Origin: Novosphingobium sp.
Lineage (GTDB): Bacteria; Pseudomonadota; Alphaproteobacteria; Sphingomonadales; Sphingomonadaceae
Length of the DNA: 64,000 nt
Assembly: GCF_025351285.1 (NCBI RefSeq)
Contig: NZ_JANXWG010000068.1
Coordinates: 1 to 64,000, forward strand
Direction of reading: 5' to 3'
Below are positions 32,064 to 41,935 of this stretch, piece by piece. A program made the translations under genes and the position numbers. The stretch's first letter is position 1. Every line of letters starts with the position of its first letter. Below the pieces are notes generated by a model. That model was not told where the DNA came from. It did no database searches and saw only the letters and a program-made list of their open reading frames with translations.

Positions 32064-34715
32064 TCACGTGATCGTGATCGCGTAGCCTGCATCCTGACTT
32101 GCTGCGACTTGCACGTGGGTGACATTCGTGCCCTCCGCGCGCAGTTCGAGCAATTGTCCGGCCAGATCCGCCAAAAGACCGCGCTTCAGAATGTTTTCGA
32201 TATTGCGCGCCCCGCTTTCCACTTCAGTACACCTTGCTACTAAAGCGTCAAGAAGGTCATCATCCCAAGCAAATGTAGCCGCGTAATTGCTGACCACTCG
32301 CTTGCGGATCCGTTCGAGGCTGATGACGACAATTTCGCGCATGATATGCGGCTGGAGCGGGAAGTACGGCACCGTCACCAAACGGCCGAGAAATGCCGGC
32401 TTGAAATATTCCAGCAGCGCGGGCCGCAGTTCCTTCGCCAGATCCTCGGGCTCAGGCATCACTTCGGCATCGCGGCACAACGCTTCGATCGTATCGGTCC
32501 CGGCGTTGGAAGTCATAATAATCAATGTGTTCTTGAAATCGATGTCGCGGCCTTGCCCATCCTTGAGCATGCCCTTGTCGAACACCTGGTAGAACACATC
32601 CTGAACCCCCGGATGCGCCTTTTCCATCTCGTCGAGCAGGATCACCGAATAGGGCTTGCGCCGCACGGCCTCGGTCAGGACGCCGCCTTCGCCATAGCCG
32701 ACATAGCCCGGCGCGGCGCCGACCAGCGTCGATACCTTATGTTCTTCCTTGAATTCGCTCATGTTGATGGTGGTGACGTTCTGTTCACCGCCATAAAGCA
32801 GCTCGGCCAGCGCCAGCGCCGTCTCGGTCTTGCCGACGCCAGAAGTGCCGCAGAACAGGAACACGCCCAAAGGCTTGCGTGGATCGGCCAGGCCAGCACG
32901 TCCGGTGCGCACGGTTTCGGCGATGATGTCGAGCGCGTGGGGCTGGCCCTTGATCCGTTCGCCCAACCGGTCGGCCACCGTCAGGACAGCGCGAATTTCG
33001 TTGCTGACCATGCGGCCAACCGGAATTCCGGTCCATCCGGCAAGCACTTCGGCGACGACGTTGCGATCGACGACATCGTATACGATCGGGTGTTCGCCCT
33101 GGATTTCCGCGAGTGCGGCCTGGGCCTTGCGAAGTTCGGCCACCGCTGCGTCGTCGGTGGCAGGGTCACCGCTTTTCACCTCGGCAGCGTCGCGCGCGGC
33201 AGCCACCGCCTTGACCGCGGCCAGTTCGGTTTGCCAGTGCGCGGACAGTTCGGCCTTTTTCGCCTCGATCTCGTCCTTTTCGGTGCCCTTGGCGGCCAGA
33301 GCCTCGACAACGTCGACCCCGCTCCGGCCTTCGCGTTCGAGCATGGAGACTTCCGACGCGAGCAGGCCCAGCTTGCGTTCCAGATCCTCGACGACCGCGG
33401 GGGTGGCGACCTGGCTGATGCCGACGCGCGCGCAAGCGGTATCGAGCAGCGAGATCGCCTTGTCGGGCAATTGCCGGCCCGTGATGTAGCGGTGAGACAG
33501 CGTGGCTGCGGCCTCCAGCGCTTCGCCCAGAATCCGCACGCCGTGGTGCTTTTCCAGAACCGGAACCAATCCGCGCAACATCGCCACGGCCAGTGATTCG
33601 ACCGGTTCCTCCACTTTCACGACCTGGAAGCGGCGGGTCAGTGCAGGATCTTTTTCGAAGTATTTCTTGTATTCGGCCCAAGTCGTCGCCGCGATCGTGC
33701 GCATTTCGCCGCGCGCCAGTGCGGGCTTGAGCAGGTTGGCCGCATCGTTCTGTCCCTCGGCGCCGCCCGCCCCGATCAGCGTGTGCGCTTCATCGATGAA
33801 CACGATGATCGGCGTCGGCGAATTCTTGACCTCGTCGATCACCGACTTGAGCCGGTTTTCGAATTCGCCCTTGATGCCGGCGCCCGCTTGCAGCAGGCCG
33901 AGATCGAGCGAGAGCAGGCGGATATTGCGCAGCGCTTCGGGCACGTCGCCCTGCACGATGCGCAAGGCAAAGCCTTCGACCACCGCGGTCTTGCCCACGC
34001 CCGCCTCACCGGTCAGGATCGGGTTGTTCTGGCGGCGGCGGGTGAGGATATCGACGATCTGGCGGATTTCCGGATCGCGCCCGAAAATCGGATCGATCTT
34101 GCCGTCGCGGGCCTGCTGGGTCAGGTCGATGGTGAACTTGTCGAGCGAACCGCCAGCGTGGACACCGGCACTGGCGCCGGTGCCGCCGGGGGCCGCTCCA
34201 CCGCTCGGCGTGGCGGCATCGGCGCTCGTCGCCACGGATGCTTCTTCGGAGGCAGCAGCAATCGTGCCGAGCGAGCCCTTCAAACCTTCGAACGGGACCT
34301 TGGCGAATTGTGTGCTGGCGTCCTTTGCCACGCGCGACAAATCGTCATTGCCGAGCAGCGCCACCAGCAAGTGGCCGGACCGCACCGCGCTCGCCCCGTA
34401 TTCGAGCGAGGCAACCAGCCACCCTTCCTGAAGCAGGCGGACGACATTCGGCGCGATGGCCGGGGCGCGGCCGTTGCCGGTCTTGAAGCGATCGACCTGG
34501 CGATTGATATCCTGCGCCAGCCGGCCGACATCGACCGAAAAGTGATTGAGAACAATGGTCAGGTCCGAAGACTGCCGGTCGAGCAACTTGAGCAGCCAGT
34601 GTTCGACCTCGACGTCGTAGTTCGTGCGCGAAAGCGCCAGGCCTGCCGCAGATTCAAGTGCCGCCCGGCAGGTATCGTCCAGACGACCAATCAGGTTCTT
34701 CAGGTTGAACTGCAT
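32064..34715 (-). CDS. clpV: T6SS sheath-recycling AAA+ ATPase ClpV (TssH)
   Basis: The 883-aa Clp/Hsp100 ATPase has an N-terminal double Clp-N domain (1-150), a linker rich in Ala/Gly/Ser, NBD1 with Walker A GEAGVGKT at 236-243 and FIDEAHTLIGAGG, a middle coiled-coil domain, and NBD2 with GTSGVGKTETALALAELLYG and ILLDEMEKAHP. It disassembles contracted TssB/TssC sheaths in the cytoplasm. It precedes hcp by 74 bp and is separated from tssG by 171 bp of AT-richer sequence that probably contains its promoter. Confidence 0.96.
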   Translation of the reverse strand: MQFNLKNLIGRLDDTCRAALESAAGLALSRTNYDVEVEHWLLKLLDRQSSDLTIVLNHFSVDVGRLAQDINRQVDRFKTGNGRAPAIAPNVVRLLQEGWLVASLEYGASAVRSGHLLVALLGNDDLSRVAKDASTQFAKVPFEGLKGSLGTIAAASEEASVATSADAATPSGGAAPGGTGASAGVHAGGSLDKFTIDLTQQARDGKIDPIFGRDPEIRQIVDILTRRRQNNPILTGEAGVGKTAVVEGFALRIVQGDVPEALRNIRLLSLDLGLLQAGAGIKGEFENRLKSVIDEVKNSPTPIIVFIDEAHTLIGAGGAEGQNDAANLLKPALARGEMRTIAATTWAEYKKYFEKDPALTRRFQVVKVEEPVESLAVAMLRGLVPVLEKHHGVRILGEALEAAATLSHRYITGRQLPDKAISLLDTACARVGISQVATPAVVEDLERKLGLLASEVSMLEREGRSGVDVVEALAAKGTEKDEIEAKKAELSAHWQTELAAVKAVAAARDAAEVKSGDPATDDAAVAELRKAQAALAEIQGEHPIVYDVVDRNVVAEVLAGWTGIPVGRMVSNEIRAVLTVADRLGERIKGQPHALDIIAETVRTGRAGLADPRKPLGVFLFCGTSGVGKTETALALAELLYGGEQNVTTINMSEFKEEHKVSTLVGAAPGYVGYGEGGVLTEAVRRKPYSVILLDEMEKAHPGVQDVFYQVFDKGMLKDGQGRDIDFKNTLIIMTSNAGTDTIEALCRDAEVMPEPEDLAKELRPALLEYFKPAFLGRLVTVPYFPLQPHIMREIVVISLERIRKRVVSNYAATFAWDDDLLDALVARCTEVESGARNIENILKRGLLADLAGQLLELRAEGTNVTHVQVAASQDAGYAITIT

Positions 34716-34886
34716 CTGCCCCTCTTCAAAACAAACCGACTTCAGCGGCCAGAAAGACGCGAATCAGCGTCCAAGAATATTTGAACATGCAAATCGAAAT
34801 GTGTTTGCTTATCCGTAGTTTGGCAATTGCGAACCGGAAACAGACAAAAGACTAACGGACACCCTTACAAGCCTCAACTTGTTTTT

Positions 34887-36008
34887 TCAGTGCAGCGCGG
34901 CAAGGTCGACCGGGATCGTGCAATCGCGCGCAGTTCCGTCGAAAGTCTCGGGAGTCCCCAACCAGGTGGTCCAGCCGAGCAGCGCCGGGGTTGCGTCGTC
35001 ACCCAGCCGCAGCGGCGGGATTTCGCTTTCGTCGATCAACAGCCGCAAGATGGGGCGATGCTCAAGCCCGGCGGTCAGCACGCATAACTGGCTGATCAAC
35101 CTGCGCTTTTCCGGGCGGGCGCACAGGCCGTGCAACTGTGTGTAAGTCAGCGGGCCGATCTCGACCGTATAGTGGTGCTGCACGTCGAGCACCGCAGCGC
35201 CGATCATCGCCGCTTCGCCCTGGCCGCGTTCATCGGCCGAAGGATCGGTGCCAAGCTGGACGAACTGGCCGTGCAAGCCGCCCAGCCGAGTTTGTTCCGA
35301 AGCCGGCACGTCCATCCACACCGGGCATGCCTCGATCACGCGCAACGGCATTCCGATCAGCGCGCGCAGCACGCTTTCGACACTGGCCGCACTGCGCCGG
35401 CTGTCAGCCAGTTGCGCGGTCAGCGTGACCAGCAGCGCATCATCGATATCGAGCCGCTGGCGCATACCCGGCACCGCCAGGCCGACCAGCGAGGTCAGGA
35501 ATTTTTCGACCGGATCGCCCTGCCCCTGCGCGTGGCCATGACTTTGCGCGTGTCCGTGCCGTTCTGCGAGCAGCGGCCAGCGGAACTTGCGGGTAATCCG
35601 ATAGAAGAACGACAACGCGCGATGATCGAAGATATTGAGGAAATCGCCGAGCGCGTTGTCCCGCTGCCGGCGCCGGCTCAACTGCAGTTCGCTGTAGGCC
35701 GGGGGCAGCACCGGCGATGCGCCCGCCAGCCCCAGAATGTTCGCGACGATCTTGACCTGGCCGGGCCTGACCTGACCGGAATTGGCTTGCGTCGGTCGAA
35801 GTTCCACTTCCGCCAGATCGTTGCTGACCAGCGACATGCGTTCGGACGCAAAGAACCGGATCGGTTCCTCGTCGGGCACCGCATCGTGGCCGACTTCGCC
35901 CGGTCGCCCGCTACGCAAGGCCACTTCCTCGACCGTCCGGGCAGCCTGGTCCAGCGTGGCCCGGCGCAGCGATTCAAGCCGAGCCGGGCTGAGCGGCGGC
36001 GCCTTCAC
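34887..36008 (-). CDS. tssG: T6SS baseplate protein TssG
   Basis: The 373-aa protein has the TssG blocks EEPIRFFASERMSLVSNDLAEVE near residue 50, LNIFDHRALSFFYRITRKFRWPL near 125, and the C-terminal TIPVDLAALH. The start is GTG at 36008, overlapping the tssF stop as GTGA. The open frame upstream is a shadow of tssF. A His-rich insert near residue 150 (HGHAQSHGHAQGQG) is unusual. TssG caps the TssF/TssE wedge of the baseplate. Confidence 0.93.
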   Translation of the reverse strand: MKAPPLSPARLESLRRATLDQAARTVEEVALRSGRPGEVGHDAVPDEEPIRFFASERMSLVSNDLAEVELRPTQANSGQVRPGQVKIVANILGLAGASPVLPPAYSELQLSRRRQRDNALGDFLNIFDHRALSFFYRITRKFRWPLLAERHGHAQSHGHAQGQGDPVEKFLTSLVGLAVPGMRQRLDIDDALLVTLTAQLADSRRSAASVESVLRALIGMPLRVIEACPVWMDVPASEQTRLGGLHGQFVQLGTDPSADERGQGEAAMIGAAVLDVQHHYTVEIGPLTYTQLHGLCARPEKRRLISQLCVLTAGLEHRPILRLLIDESEIPPLRLGDDATPALLGWTTWLGTPETFDGTARDCTIPVDLAALH

Positions 36009-37831
36009 ACCAGTTGCCGATCGCCGAAGCGCGGAGCCCACGTTTTCCAGACGCCATCGTCCTGCTGCAACTTGGCCGAAACCCGCACGAAGCTGTTCAT
36101 CGCGCAGGCGCCGGCCAGGAACCGTTCGATCACCGCGCACAACAGGAAGCTGCCCGAGCCCGAGAGGCGATCGTCGTCGATCTCCAGCGTAACGTCGATG
36201 CCCGAAGCAAAGGCGGTGTGACCGCGCAAGCGCAGCCGCGCGACCCCGGGCGCCGCCGAAATTCCGACCAGCCGTTCGCGCAAGTGCGCGCTTTCGTCCG
36301 AATCGACGAGGTCGTACAATGCCAGGACTTCGCGCAAGGCCCGCGCCCCGGTTTCACCGCCGACGAAGCTGAGGTAGTTGAGCGAAAGCTGGCCGAGCAG
36401 CTTCCAGTTCGCCCCGCGCCGCCGGCTGGGGCGACGGGTCGAGGTCGGCTTGGTCAGTGCCTTGAGCTGGGCCAATCCGTTGATGGTGCCACTCGGCGAC
36501 AGCGTCGGCCGCCCGCCACCGAACGGCAGGCGTGAAGGGAGGTCACGATTGGTGGCGAGAATCCTGGCCTGGATGACGGTGGAATCGTCCTGGAGCAACG
36601 CCCCTTCAAGGTCCGCGATCGTCAGGAACACATCGTCGCCACCGCCCGGGCTGAAACTGGTGCGGCGCGAAACCGCATGGAAGAATTCACCCCTGCGCGG
36701 GGAGCCGCGATCGATCGAATAGAGCGATGGCGCGGGAATGCGTTCGCCGCCCGCGGTCTGCAAGGCAACGTCGACCACGGCCTGGACTTCGATCGCATCC
36801 TCGCGGTGAGCGCTGGGAATGACGCGGTATTCGATCGACGAATGATCGAGGTGGATCGGTTCTGCATCGAGTTCGAACAGGTTGAGCGCGGGCGCCGCAT
36901 AGAGTTCGAAATCCTCGGGCCGCACCACCCGTTCCAGCTCGGGCGAGAGGCGATCGAAGAAGAAAAACAGCTCGAGTTGGCCCGCATCGAGTTCGAGCGT
37001 GCGCCGCGACAAGCCGCCGATCTCGAAGAACAGGTGCTTGTGCGGATAAGCGAAGTGCTCCTGCAGCAGCGCGTAGGATTTCTGGTCGGTCGGACGCGGG
37101 GGCAGCAGCAGGCCATCCTCCTCGATGCCGATCAGCTTAACCGAGGACGCCGGCAACAGCACCGCGCGTGGATCGGCCACATTCGCGCACACGCCGACGC
37201 CGATCAGGTTGTTGCCCAGTTGTTCGAGCAGGATCTGCGCGCGCCGAGCGTCGCTCTTGATGAAGAATCGCAAGGAATCGAGTTCGAGCGAAGCAATGCT
37301 GATTTCCGGCTTGCTGGTCTCCAGCGTCAACCGCAACAGCCCGCGCGCCGCGCCCATTCCCAAGGCCGAAAACGCTGCCGGGCTATCGAACGGGGTGCCG
37401 ACCATCGTCGCGCTGGCCAGCCGCAACGGCAACAGTCGCACATCCGAACAGAGCCGGTAGCGGCACGGTTCGCCATCGACTTCCTCGGTGATGAACTGGG
37501 TTCCGGCGGGCACCAGCACCGGCTTGTCGAGATCTTCACCCGGTTCCAGTTGCGTGATCATCAGTGACGGCAGCGGCTGGACCAGATGCGGGTACAGTGT
37601 CAGCAGCAGCGCGTCGGAAAGTTCCGCATAGTCCTCGTCGAGCTTGTGGCGCAGCCGGGCATTGAGGAACGCGACCGATTCGATCAGCCGTCCGACATGC
37701 GGGTCTTCGAGCGATTCACGCGTAACGCGCAGGCGCGATGCGATCTTGGGATAGGCATCGGCAAAGGCGCCGGCATTGTTCAGCAGGAAAGTGCGTTCGC
37801 GGTCATAGTATTCGATCAGTTCGTCGATCAC
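36005..37831 (-). CDS. tssF: T6SS baseplate protein TssF
   Basis: The 608-aa protein starts IDELIEYYDRERTFLLNNAGAFADAYP, with RLIESVAFLNARLRHKLDEDYAELSDALL directly after: the classical TssF/VasA N-terminus. Later blocks such as PHKHLFFEIGGLSRRTLELDAGQ and RVIPSAHREDAIEVQAV also match. Start is GTG at 37831, overlapping tssE by four bases. It forms the wedge with TssE, TssG and TssK. Length and order are normal. Confidence 0.95.
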   Translation of the reverse strand: MIDELIEYYDRERTFLLNNAGAFADAYPKIASRLRVTRESLEDPHVGRLIESVAFLNARLRHKLDEDYAELSDALLLTLYPHLVQPLPSLMITQLEPGEDLDKPVLVPAGTQFITEEVDGEPCRYRLCSDVRLLPLRLASATMVGTPFDSPAAFSALGMGAARGLLRLTLETSKPEISIASLELDSLRFFIKSDARRAQILLEQLGNNLIGVGVCANVADPRAVLLPASSVKLIGIEEDGLLLPPRPTDQKSYALLQEHFAYPHKHLFFEIGGLSRRTLELDAGQLELFFFFDRLSPELERVVRPEDFELYAAPALNLFELDAEPIHLDHSSIEYRVIPSAHREDAIEVQAVVDVALQTAGGERIPAPSLYSIDRGSPRRGEFFHAVSRRTSFSPGGGDDVFLTIADLEGALLQDDSTVIQARILATNRDLPSRLPFGGGRPTLSPSGTINGLAQLKALTKPTSTRRPSRRRGANWKLLGQLSLNYLSFVGGETGARALREVLALYDLVDSDESAHLRERLVGISAAPGVARLRLRGHTAFASGIDVTLEIDDDRLSGSGSFLLCAVIERFLAGACAMNSFVRVSAKLQQDDGVWKTWAPRFGDRQLV

Positions 37832-38295
37832 TTCAAATCAACCTGTATGACCCGGTCGCCGGGATTGACCTTGGCCTCGTAAACCACGACGTCGCGGTTG
37901 CGCGTGAGCGTCAGTTGCGCGGAAATCCGCAGCCGGATCCCGCTCGAGGTCGGGCCTTCATCGATATCGACTTCCACCTGGCTGAGCCTGGATTCGTGCG
38001 CCATGACCGCCTGCGCCACCATCCGGCGCACCCGTTCGCGCGCGCCGACGGTGCTGAGATCTTCGGTGCTGATATCGTGGAGCCCGAAACCGATGATGGT
38101 CTGGTCGAGCGCCGGGTACCGATCGAACGCTTCGAAGTCGGGGCGCTTGGCATTGAGCAGCGCCTCCAGGTCCGCACGCAGGCCGATCTTGTAGCGATGC
38201 AGCGCCTGCGCGTCGGTTTCGGCACTTTCGACCGCCTGATCGGGCTCGTTGTCGATCAACCGGTCGAGCAGCGAATGCGTGATCGTTTTCGACAC
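37828..38295 (-). CDS. tssE: T6SS baseplate protein TssE (gp25-like)
   Basis: The 155-aa protein has the gp25-like pattern: THSLLDRLIDNEP start, the segment LNAKRPDFEAFDRYPALDQTIIGFGLHDIS, and a C-terminal strand region ending VIQVDLK. GTG at 38295 shares one base with the tssC2 stop (TAGTG) and removes a shadow extension of 78 codons. The 3' end overlaps tssF by four bases. TssE links the baseplate to the first sheath ring. Confidence 0.93.
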   Translation of the reverse strand: MSKTITHSLLDRLIDNEPDQAVESAETDAQALHRYKIGLRADLEALLNAKRPDFEAFDRYPALDQTIIGFGLHDISTEDLSTVGARERVRRMVAQAVMAHESRLSQVEVDIDEGPTSSGIRLRISAQLTLTRNRDVVVYEAKVNPGDRVIQVDLK

Positions 38296-39827
38296 TAGCC
38301 GTTCCTGCCCGAACTGATCATGGTCGTCAGCCGGAATTCGGACGAGATCTGGTCGAGCTGGTAATGCGGCCGGATCGCGATTTCGCACCCGTAGCTGCCC
38401 GGCTTGCCCGGCATGTCGAACATCGTCACGCGCCCCTCGCGCAGCGGATAGCGCACCCGAACTTCGGGAGTGGTATCTTCGCTGCCGTTGACGAACTTGT
38501 CGAGCCAGGTCTGCAACAAGTGGCTGCATTCGTCCTTGTCGGTGTACTTGCCCACCCAGTCACGCGCCATCACCTTGATGTAATGGGCAAACCTTGCGAC
38601 GCACAGGATGTACTGCAACATCGCGCCCATCTTGGCGTTCATCTGCGCACCATCACTATCGTAACGGGGCGGGCGGTGCAGGCTCGGCAGGTTGAGGAAC
38701 ACCGCCATGTCGGTGAGGTGCAATTGCCGGATCGCCATCAGCCCCGCTTCGTTGAGCGCGACTTCCTGCGCTTCCGAAACCGCGTTCTCGACCGCGAACC
38801 GCGAAACGAAACCCTGCCGATCGCTGGGCAGGAACTGGCGAACCGGCCCGTCGATCAGGCCCGCCTCGCCGCGCGGCAGCGTTCCGCGGATCGCCGCCGG
38901 CCAGCGGTTGCGGATCATCGCCCGCGCCGTGACATGGGCCAGCGCAAACGCACCGTTGACCCACAGCATATCGGCGCTGCCCCGCGCCTTCTCGTCATAG
39001 ACGAAGCCAAGACGCGGGTGATCGCGGCCGCGATGGAGCGTGCGCATCAGCAGACGCGGCATCACCACGCCCAGGAACCGGCTGTCCGGGCGCTGGCGCA
39101 TCCGCTTCCAGCGCGCGTAAGAGGGATCTTCCATGGTCGCCGCGATGTCCTGGCGCAGATCGAGTTCAGAAAACTGGTCGAGCGCGAGGATGCTGGGATC
39201 GGCGCCGACCACGATCGGGCAGAACGCCGCTGCGGCAACATCGGCCAGGCCTTCGAGCACCGCAACATCGTCGGTCTTGCTGGCGCGGCCGAGCCGGTGG
39301 GTGACCGCATGGTCGATCACTACAAGACCGAAAGGCTCGCCCCCCGGCATGCCGAATTCCTGGCTGTAGATCAGGTCGTAAAGCTTCGATTGATCGAAAT
39401 CGAGCGCGCGTTCGAGGTCGCGCGCAATTTCGGTCCAGCGGATATCGAGGATGCGAATGCGCACCGCCGGATCGTCATTATCGGCAACCAGCCAGGCCAC
39501 GCCGCGCCATAGTGCCTCCATACGCTGGAATTCCGGATGATGGAGCACGGCATCGAGTGTGCGGTTCAGCGCCGCGTCGAGCATGGCCACAAGCCGCACG
39601 GCTTCACCAACGGCCCTGCGGCGGCGTCGCGCCTGATCTTCGTCCAGAACATCTGCAAGCGCGGCGACTGGAGCGGTGTCGGGCGCAAACGTTACCGCAA
39701 CGTCGGGGGCCGTTCCCGAAGGAACGGCCGAGTCGCACAGATCAGTGCCGGGGTCTCCGGGATCGACCGCCGGTGGAACCCGATCGCGCACCGCTGGACT
39801 GTCGCTTGTGGTGCACTGTGGATCCAT
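38295..39827 (-). CDS. tssC: second TssC-type sheath protein
   Basis: This 510-aa paralogue of TssC has a longer Pro/Asp-rich N-terminus (1-70). Core family blocks follow: MEALWRGVAWLV, DFDQSKLYDLIYSQEFGMPGGEPFG, RFAHYIKVMARDWVGKY and SSEFRLTTMISS. It is clearly diverged from the upstream copy at 39841, with which it shares perhaps a third of residues by eye. A pair of TssC proteins (TssC40/TssC41) is known from Agrobacterium. One likely builds the sheath with TssB; the other may be a baseplate or cap variant. It is 13 bp downstream of tssC1. Confidence 0.88.
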   Translation of the reverse strand: MDPQCTTSDSPAVRDRVPPAVDPGDPGTDLCDSAVPSGTAPDVAVTFAPDTAPVAALADVLDEDQARRRRRAVGEAVRLVAMLDAALNRTLDAVLHHPEFQRMEALWRGVAWLVADNDDPAVRIRILDIRWTEIARDLERALDFDQSKLYDLIYSQEFGMPGGEPFGLVVIDHAVTHRLGRASKTDDVAVLEGLADVAAAAFCPIVVGADPSILALDQFSELDLRQDIAATMEDPSYARWKRMRQRPDSRFLGVVMPRLLMRTLHRGRDHPRLGFVYDEKARGSADMLWVNGAFALAHVTARAMIRNRWPAAIRGTLPRGEAGLIDGPVRQFLPSDRQGFVSRFAVENAVSEAQEVALNEAGLMAIRQLHLTDMAVFLNLPSLHRPPRYDSDGAQMNAKMGAMLQYILCVARFAHYIKVMARDWVGKYTDKDECSHLLQTWLDKFVNGSEDTTPEVRVRYPLREGRVTMFDMPGKPGSYGCEIAIRPHYQLDQISSEFRLTTMISSGRNG

Positions 39828-39840
39828 ACCCTGTCAGGTT

Positions 39841-41337
39841 TTACGCCGACTTCGGAATGCGGGCGACGAGGCGCATCGATGTGGTCAATTCCTCGAACTG
39901 CAACCACGGCTGCAAGTGCGCGACGGCGGAATATGATCCGGGCGCACCTTCGACTTCGCGCACCTGGATCATGGCATCGCGCAGCGGGTACTTGGCGCGC
40001 GATTCCTGGCCCGCGCCTTCGGTGGCGTTGACGTACTGGCTGATCCAGTTGTTCAGCCACAGTTCGCAGTCGCTGGCTTCCATGAACGAGCCGATCTTGT
40101 CGCGCGCCATCACCTTCAGGTAATGTGCAAAGCGGCTTGTTGCCATGATGTACGGCAAACGTGCCGAGATCGCGGCATTGCCGGTGGCTTCGGGCTTGTC
40201 GTACTTTTTCGGCTTCTGCGTGGTTTGTGCTCCGAAGAACACCGAATAATCGGTGTCCTTGTAATGGCACAGCGGCAGGAAACCGAGGTCCGACAATTCC
40301 TTTTCGCGCCGATCGGTGATCCCGATCTCGGTCGGGCACTTTGAATCGAGATCGCCGTCATCCGATTGAAAAATGTGCGTCGGCAGGTTGGAAACCTTAC
40401 CGCCACCTTCGGCACCGCGAATGGCGGTACACCAGCCATTCTGGGCGAACGCATCGGTCAACCGCGCACCCAGCGCATAAGCCGCGTTCATCCAGCAATA
40501 ATCGTCGTGATCCATCGGCTTGGGCGCACCGGCATTGTCGCGCGGGGCTTCTTCATAGTCGAACGCTTCGACTGGCTTGGTGTCCTTGCCATACGGCAGG
40601 CGGGCCAGAACCTTGGGCATCGTCAGCGTGACGAAGCGCGAGTCTTCCGACTGCCGGAAAGAATTCCACTTGATGTAGTCGGCGGTTTCAAAGGTCTGTT
40701 TCAGATCCATCGGCGCCGACAGTTCGGTGAAGGAATCCATTCCGAACAGCTTTGAATCGGCTGCTGAAATGAACGGGGTGAATCCTGCTGCAGCGACGCT
40801 GGAGATGTTTTGCAGCAGCTCGATGTCGTCCGGGTGTTTGGCAAAATAGAAGTCACCGATCAGGGCGCCGAACGGGGCGCCGCCGGCAGTGCCGAACTGA
40901 TCTTCATAAACCTTCTTGAACAATGTGCTCTGATCGAAGTCGGTTGCCTTCGACAGGTCGTTCGATATTTCCTTCTTCGTGACGTTGAGGACCTGGATCT
41001 TCAGGCCTTCACCGATTTCACTGTTCTTGACCAGGTAGTTGAGCCCACGCCACGAACCTTCGAGCCGCTTCAGCTTCTCGTTGTGCATGATCGCTGCAAG
41101 CTGTTCGGAAATCTGCGCATCGAGCTTGGCGATGGCCTCGCGCAGGGTAACCGTCATGTTCTTCTTGAACTGTACGGTGCCGCTCATCGCCTCTTCGGCC
41201 AGCGTACGCATCAGTTCCTCGACGCGCTTTGGTTCTGTCTGCTTGGTTACGCTGATCGCCTCATCGAGCAGGCTGACCTTGGCATCGATCGTCGTTGTCT
41301 GCGCGCCTGCTGCGCCCTGGATTTCACCGTCGGCCAT
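39841..41337 (-). CDS. tssC: T6SS contractile sheath large subunit TssC
   Basis: The 498-aa subunit shows standard VipB/TssC blocks: LEGSWRGLNYLVKNSE, DFDQSTLFKKVYEDQFGTAGGAPFGALIGDF, RFVTLTMPKVLARLPYG, WMNAAYALGARLTDAF and RFAHYLKVMARDKIGSFM. ATG at 41337 gives MADGEIQGAAGAQ; earlier start candidates lie in tssB. It interlocks with TssB to form the contractile sheath. The gap to tssB is 4 bp. This is the more canonical of two TssC copies. Confidence 0.95.
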   Translation of the reverse strand: MADGEIQGAAGAQTTTIDAKVSLLDEAISVTKQTEPKRVEELMRTLAEEAMSGTVQFKKNMTVTLREAIAKLDAQISEQLAAIMHNEKLKRLEGSWRGLNYLVKNSEIGEGLKIQVLNVTKKEISNDLSKATDFDQSTLFKKVYEDQFGTAGGAPFGALIGDFYFAKHPDDIELLQNISSVAAAGFTPFISAADSKLFGMDSFTELSAPMDLKQTFETADYIKWNSFRQSEDSRFVTLTMPKVLARLPYGKDTKPVEAFDYEEAPRDNAGAPKPMDHDDYCWMNAAYALGARLTDAFAQNGWCTAIRGAEGGGKVSNLPTHIFQSDDGDLDSKCPTEIGITDRREKELSDLGFLPLCHYKDTDYSVFFGAQTTQKPKKYDKPEATGNAAISARLPYIMATSRFAHYLKVMARDKIGSFMEASDCELWLNNWISQYVNATEGAGQESRAKYPLRDAMIQVREVEGAPGSYSAVAHLQPWLQFEELTTSMRLVARIPKSA

Positions 41338-41341
41338 TGTC

Positions 41342-41857
41342 TTACTCCGCTGAGTCATCGGTGCCGGCGCCAAGCTGCTTTTGTAGTTCGCCAAGCTTGG
41401 TCTGGTCGGCCAAAATCTGTTCGAGCAGGTTTTCGAGGCCTTCGGAACTGTCTGCTTTCGCCATCAGGTCGCGCAGGCGATTGCGGGTTTCCATCAGCTT
41501 GCGCAAAGGTTCGACTTGCTCGACAATCTTTTCAGGGTCGAAATCGTCCATCGACCTGAACTTGAGATTGACTTCAAATTCCTTGCCGTTTTTCTCGATG
41601 GTGTTTTCGACCTTCATCTTCACGCCGGGTTCGATCCGCGACATGACCTGGTCGAACTTGTCTTTCTTGAGGTCGATGAACTTGCGTTCCTTCAGCGACT
41701 TCTTGGCAATTTCGCTGTCGCCCGAAAAATCACCCAAAACGCCCACGACAAACGGCAATTCCTTCGAGACTTGCGCCCCTTCGGTTTCGACATCGTAAGT
41801 AATGTGGACGCGCGGTTTGCGAACCCTCTTGAGCTTGTCGTGTACCGAGTCAGCCAT
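41342..41857 (-). CDS. tssB: T6SS contractile sheath small subunit TssB
   Basis: The 171-aa subunit starts [20 protein letters not shown] and contains [15 protein letters not shown] and [24 protein letters not shown], the diagnostic TssB/VipA block, then [29 protein letters not shown] lies 6 nt upstream of ATG. It is the first gene after a 78-bp gap containing a sigma-54-like site, so it may start a transcript with tssC1 to tssG. Confidence 0.96.
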   Translation of the reverse strand: MADSVHDKLKRVRKPRVHITYDVETEGAQVSKELPFVVGVLGDFSGDSEIAKKSLKERKFIDLKKDKFDQVMSRIEPGVKMKVENTIEKNGKEFEVNLKFRSMDDFDPEKIVEQVEPLRKLMETRNRLRDLMAKADSSEGLENLLEQILADQTKLGELQKQLGAGTDDSAE

Positions 41858-41907
41858 CTAAGCCTCCTTTTTCATCATCGCTTGCAACGACCGGTGATCC
41901 GGCAGTT

Positions 41908-41923
41908 TGCAATAACCAAGCCC
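41908..41923 (-). promoter_or_regulatory. sigma-54-type promoter candidate upstream of tssB
   Basis: On the minus strand GGGCTTG-GTTA-TTGCA keeps the GG and GC pair at the 10-nt spacing required for sigma-54, with a good TTGCA -12 box. The expected start would leave a leader of about 40 nt before tssB. T6SS operons are often sigma-54 dependent, but no bEBP activator gene is in the window. Confidence 0.35.
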
Positions 41924-41935
41924 AAAAATCCCTCG

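Noticed and set aside
34865-34889. T-run hairpin between clpV and tssG as a terminator
   Set aside because: The short stem followed by Ts is on the plus strand, while both genes run on the minus strand.
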